The notes below the pieces were generated by a model that had not been told where the DNA came from, ran no database searches, and saw only the letters and a list, made by a program, of their open reading frames with translations. From Bacillota bacterium (lineage in GTDB: Bacteria > Bacillota > Clostridia > Lachnospirales > Lachnospiraceae), in NCBI GenBank assembly GCA_023409535.1, contig JAEYGZ010000050.1, forward strand, positions 1 to 64,000: 64,000 nt of DNA, read 5' to 3'. Every line of letters starts with the position of its first letter. Positions within the stretch are counted from its first letter, which is position 1. This document shows positions 62,779-64,000 of this stretch, piece after piece. The translations under genes were made by a program, and so were the position numbers.

Positions 62779-64000
62779 CTTACACCCTCTCTGGTATCCT
62801 CCAGGATAATCCCCTGTTCAAGCAACAGATTTCTGATTTCATCGGATCTGGCAAAATTCTTGTTCTTTCTGGCAAGCTGACGCTCCTCGATGAGCTTTTC
62901 TATCTCCTCCTCCAAAATCTCTTCCTTCTTCTTCGTGATGATACCAAGAATATCACAAAGCGTCACGATCCTGTCATACATTCCCTGCAGCAGAGTCTTT
63001 GTACTGTCACCGCTGCAATTGGTATTGGCCAGCTTCACCAGCTCAAAGATTGCCGCAATGGCATCAGCGGTATTGAAGTCATCATCCAGAGCCGCTTTAA
63101 ACTTCTCCTGTAATCCATCCGCCTCTTCCAGCTCCTGCTGCTCCTCTGCGGTAACCAGACCCTGATTCAAGGAACTTCCGGATAATAAGTGCTCCAGCTG
63201 ACCAACTGCAGTCAGTATTCTTGTGAGAGAACTCTTGGCAGATTCCATAAGTTCCTTGCTGAAGTTAAGCGGACTGCGGTAATGAGAAGTCAGCATAAAG
63301 AAACGCATTACCTGAGGGTCGTATTGTTCGCAGATTTCACGTATGGTGAAAAAGGCACCTTCGGATTTGGACATTTTCTTATTATCGATATTTAAAAAGG
63401 CGTTGTGCATCCAGTATCTTGCGAATTCCTTTCCATTGGCTGCCTCGCTCTGGGCGATTTCATTCTCATGGTGGGGGAATACCAGGTCCTCTCCGCCTGC
63501 ATGAATATCAATCTGGTCGCCTAAGTATTTCTTACTCATCACAGAGCACTCGATATGCCAGCCGGGACGGCCGTCGCTCCAGGGTGAGGGCCAGGAGGGT
63601 TCGCCTTCCTTCTTGGGCTTCCATAATACGAAGTCCATGGGATCCTCCTTCTCCTCACTGACTGCGATACGGGCTCCGGCCTCCAGATCATCCAGCTTCT
63701 TCTTTGAGAGTTTACCGTAATCCTTAAAGCTTCTGGTCTTAAAATATACGGTTCCATTCTTCTCATATGCATATCCCTTCTGAATCAGGGTGCCGATCAT
63801 ATCAACCATTCCGTCAATTTCCTGGGTTGCTCTGGGATGTTTGGTTGCTTCCTTGATATTCAAAGCTTCCATATCCGACAGGAATTCCCGAATATAACGC
63901 TCGGAGATCTCACTGGAGGAAACCCCCTCATCATTTGCCTTCTTTATGATCTTATCGTCCACATCAGTAAAGTTCGTCACATAATTCACCTGATAGCCCA
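62763..64000 (-). CDS. cysS: Cysteinyl-tRNA synthetase, N-terminus outside the window
   Basis: The C-terminal 412 or so residues are present; the frame continues past position 64000 (GYQVNYVTNFTDVDDKII at the edge), so about 55 N-terminal residues with the CxxG...HIGH region are missing. Seen here: the zinc-binding GWHIECSVM and HAGGEDLVFPHHENEIAQSEA, the class I KMSKS motif (KKMSKSEG) and the helical anticodon-binding C-terminal domain. Confidence 0.96.
   Translation of the reverse strand, partial: GYQVNYVTNFTDVDDKIIKKANDEGVSSSEISERYIREFLSDMEALNIKEATKHPRATQEIDGMVDMIGTLIQKGYAYEKNGTVYFKTRSFKDYGKLSKKKLDDLEAGARIAVSEEKEDPMDFVLWKPKKEGEPSWPSPWSDGRPGWHIECSVMSKKYLGDQIDIHAGGEDLVFPHHENEIAQSEAANGKEFARYWMHNAFLNIDNKKMSKSEGAFFTIREICEQYDPQVMRFFMLTSHYRSPLNFSKELMESAKSSLTRILTAVGQLEHLLSGSSLNQGLVTAEEQQELEEADGLQEKFKAALDDDFNTADAIAAIFELVKLANTNCSGDSTKTLLQGMYDRIVTLCDILGIITKKKEEILEEEIEKLIEERQLARKNKNFARSDEIRNLLLEQGIILEDTREGVRWKRS

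Noticed and set aside
1..64000. tRNA or rRNA genes, prophage or conjugative element
   Set aside because: No TTCGAATC-type T-loop in a cloverleaf context, no rRNA signature, and topB has no relaxase, coupling protein or integrase nearby.

Overview
The window looks like chromosomal DNA of a strictly anaerobic, low-to-moderate G+C Firmicute, most likely a Lachnospiraceae (Clostridium cluster XIVa) plant- or gut-associated fermenter. Supporting this are paired GH65 phosphorylases with an ABC sugar importer and LacI regulator, a cobalamin-dependent MetH without a reactivation domain, the GGGtGRT/Fe-S scaffold gene pair typical of clostridia, DegV, Mini-RNase III next to cysS, strong AGGAGG ribosome binding sites and many TTG/GTG starts. 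No rRNA, tRNA, CRISPR array or prophage was seen.

Layout. 1-2.5 kb is a graveyard of mobile DNA: a decayed IS200/IS605 element (tnpA with two in-frame TGA codons, tnpB with an internal deletion) and the 3' half of an Rpn/PD-(D/E)XK transposase-nuclease. 2.5-15 kb is a carbohydrate locus: a membrane-tethered beta-helix glycosidase-like protein and an F5/8C protein, a divergent LacI regulator, and a minus-strand operon of a cell-wall-anchored protein, solute-binding lipoprotein, two permeases and two GH65 disaccharide phosphorylases. Three near-identical palindromes (GTTT-AC-T-AAC type) mark the LacI operators, one lying just after a perfect-spacing promoter. 15-26 kb holds an L,D-transpeptidase, an Lsa-like ABC-F protein behind its own promoter, a tiny leader ORF and an attenuator terminator, ilvC/ilvN, two glycosyltransferases, and a DUF2975-XRE-DUF4173 membrane operon with a striking operator. 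26-31 kb is methionine/one-carbon metabolism (metH and a bifunctional homocysteine methyltransferase/MTHFR).

31-42 kb is mixed: a Q/N/Y-rich DUF4190 protein, a fucose/arabinose isomerase-family protein, Hsp20, a membrane-anchored double-DTG aspartyl protease, a MarR-regulated heterodimeric ABC exporter, a small monooxygenase and an MFS transporter. 42-49.8 kb has small proteins, the GGGtGRT/Fe-S scaffold pair, a hexapeptide-repeat protein, topoisomerase III and DegV. 49.8-53.3 kb is a salvage set deoD-deoC-cdd-glyA (purine nucleoside phosphorylase, deoxyribose-phosphate aldolase, cytidine deaminase with an odd His/Gln-rich extension, serine hydroxymethyltransferase). 53.5-64 kb holds a MATE exporter, DNA polymerase IV, a DUF4349 protein, a 1338-residue secreted 5'-nucleotidase, Mini-RNase III and the 3' part of cysS, which runs off the window.

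The most interesting non-gene signals are: the ABC-F attenuator; decoy-SD/anti-SD hairpins in front of two carbohydrate genes; a 20-bp tandem repeat array; a 20-bp-arm operator over the DUF2975 promoter; a 38-bp perfect palindrome; and a dispersed 30-nt stem-loop repeat. No clearly new multi-gene system is proven; the GGGtGRT pair and the VPKTG-anchored protein heading the phosphorylase operon are the best candidates for undescribed biology.
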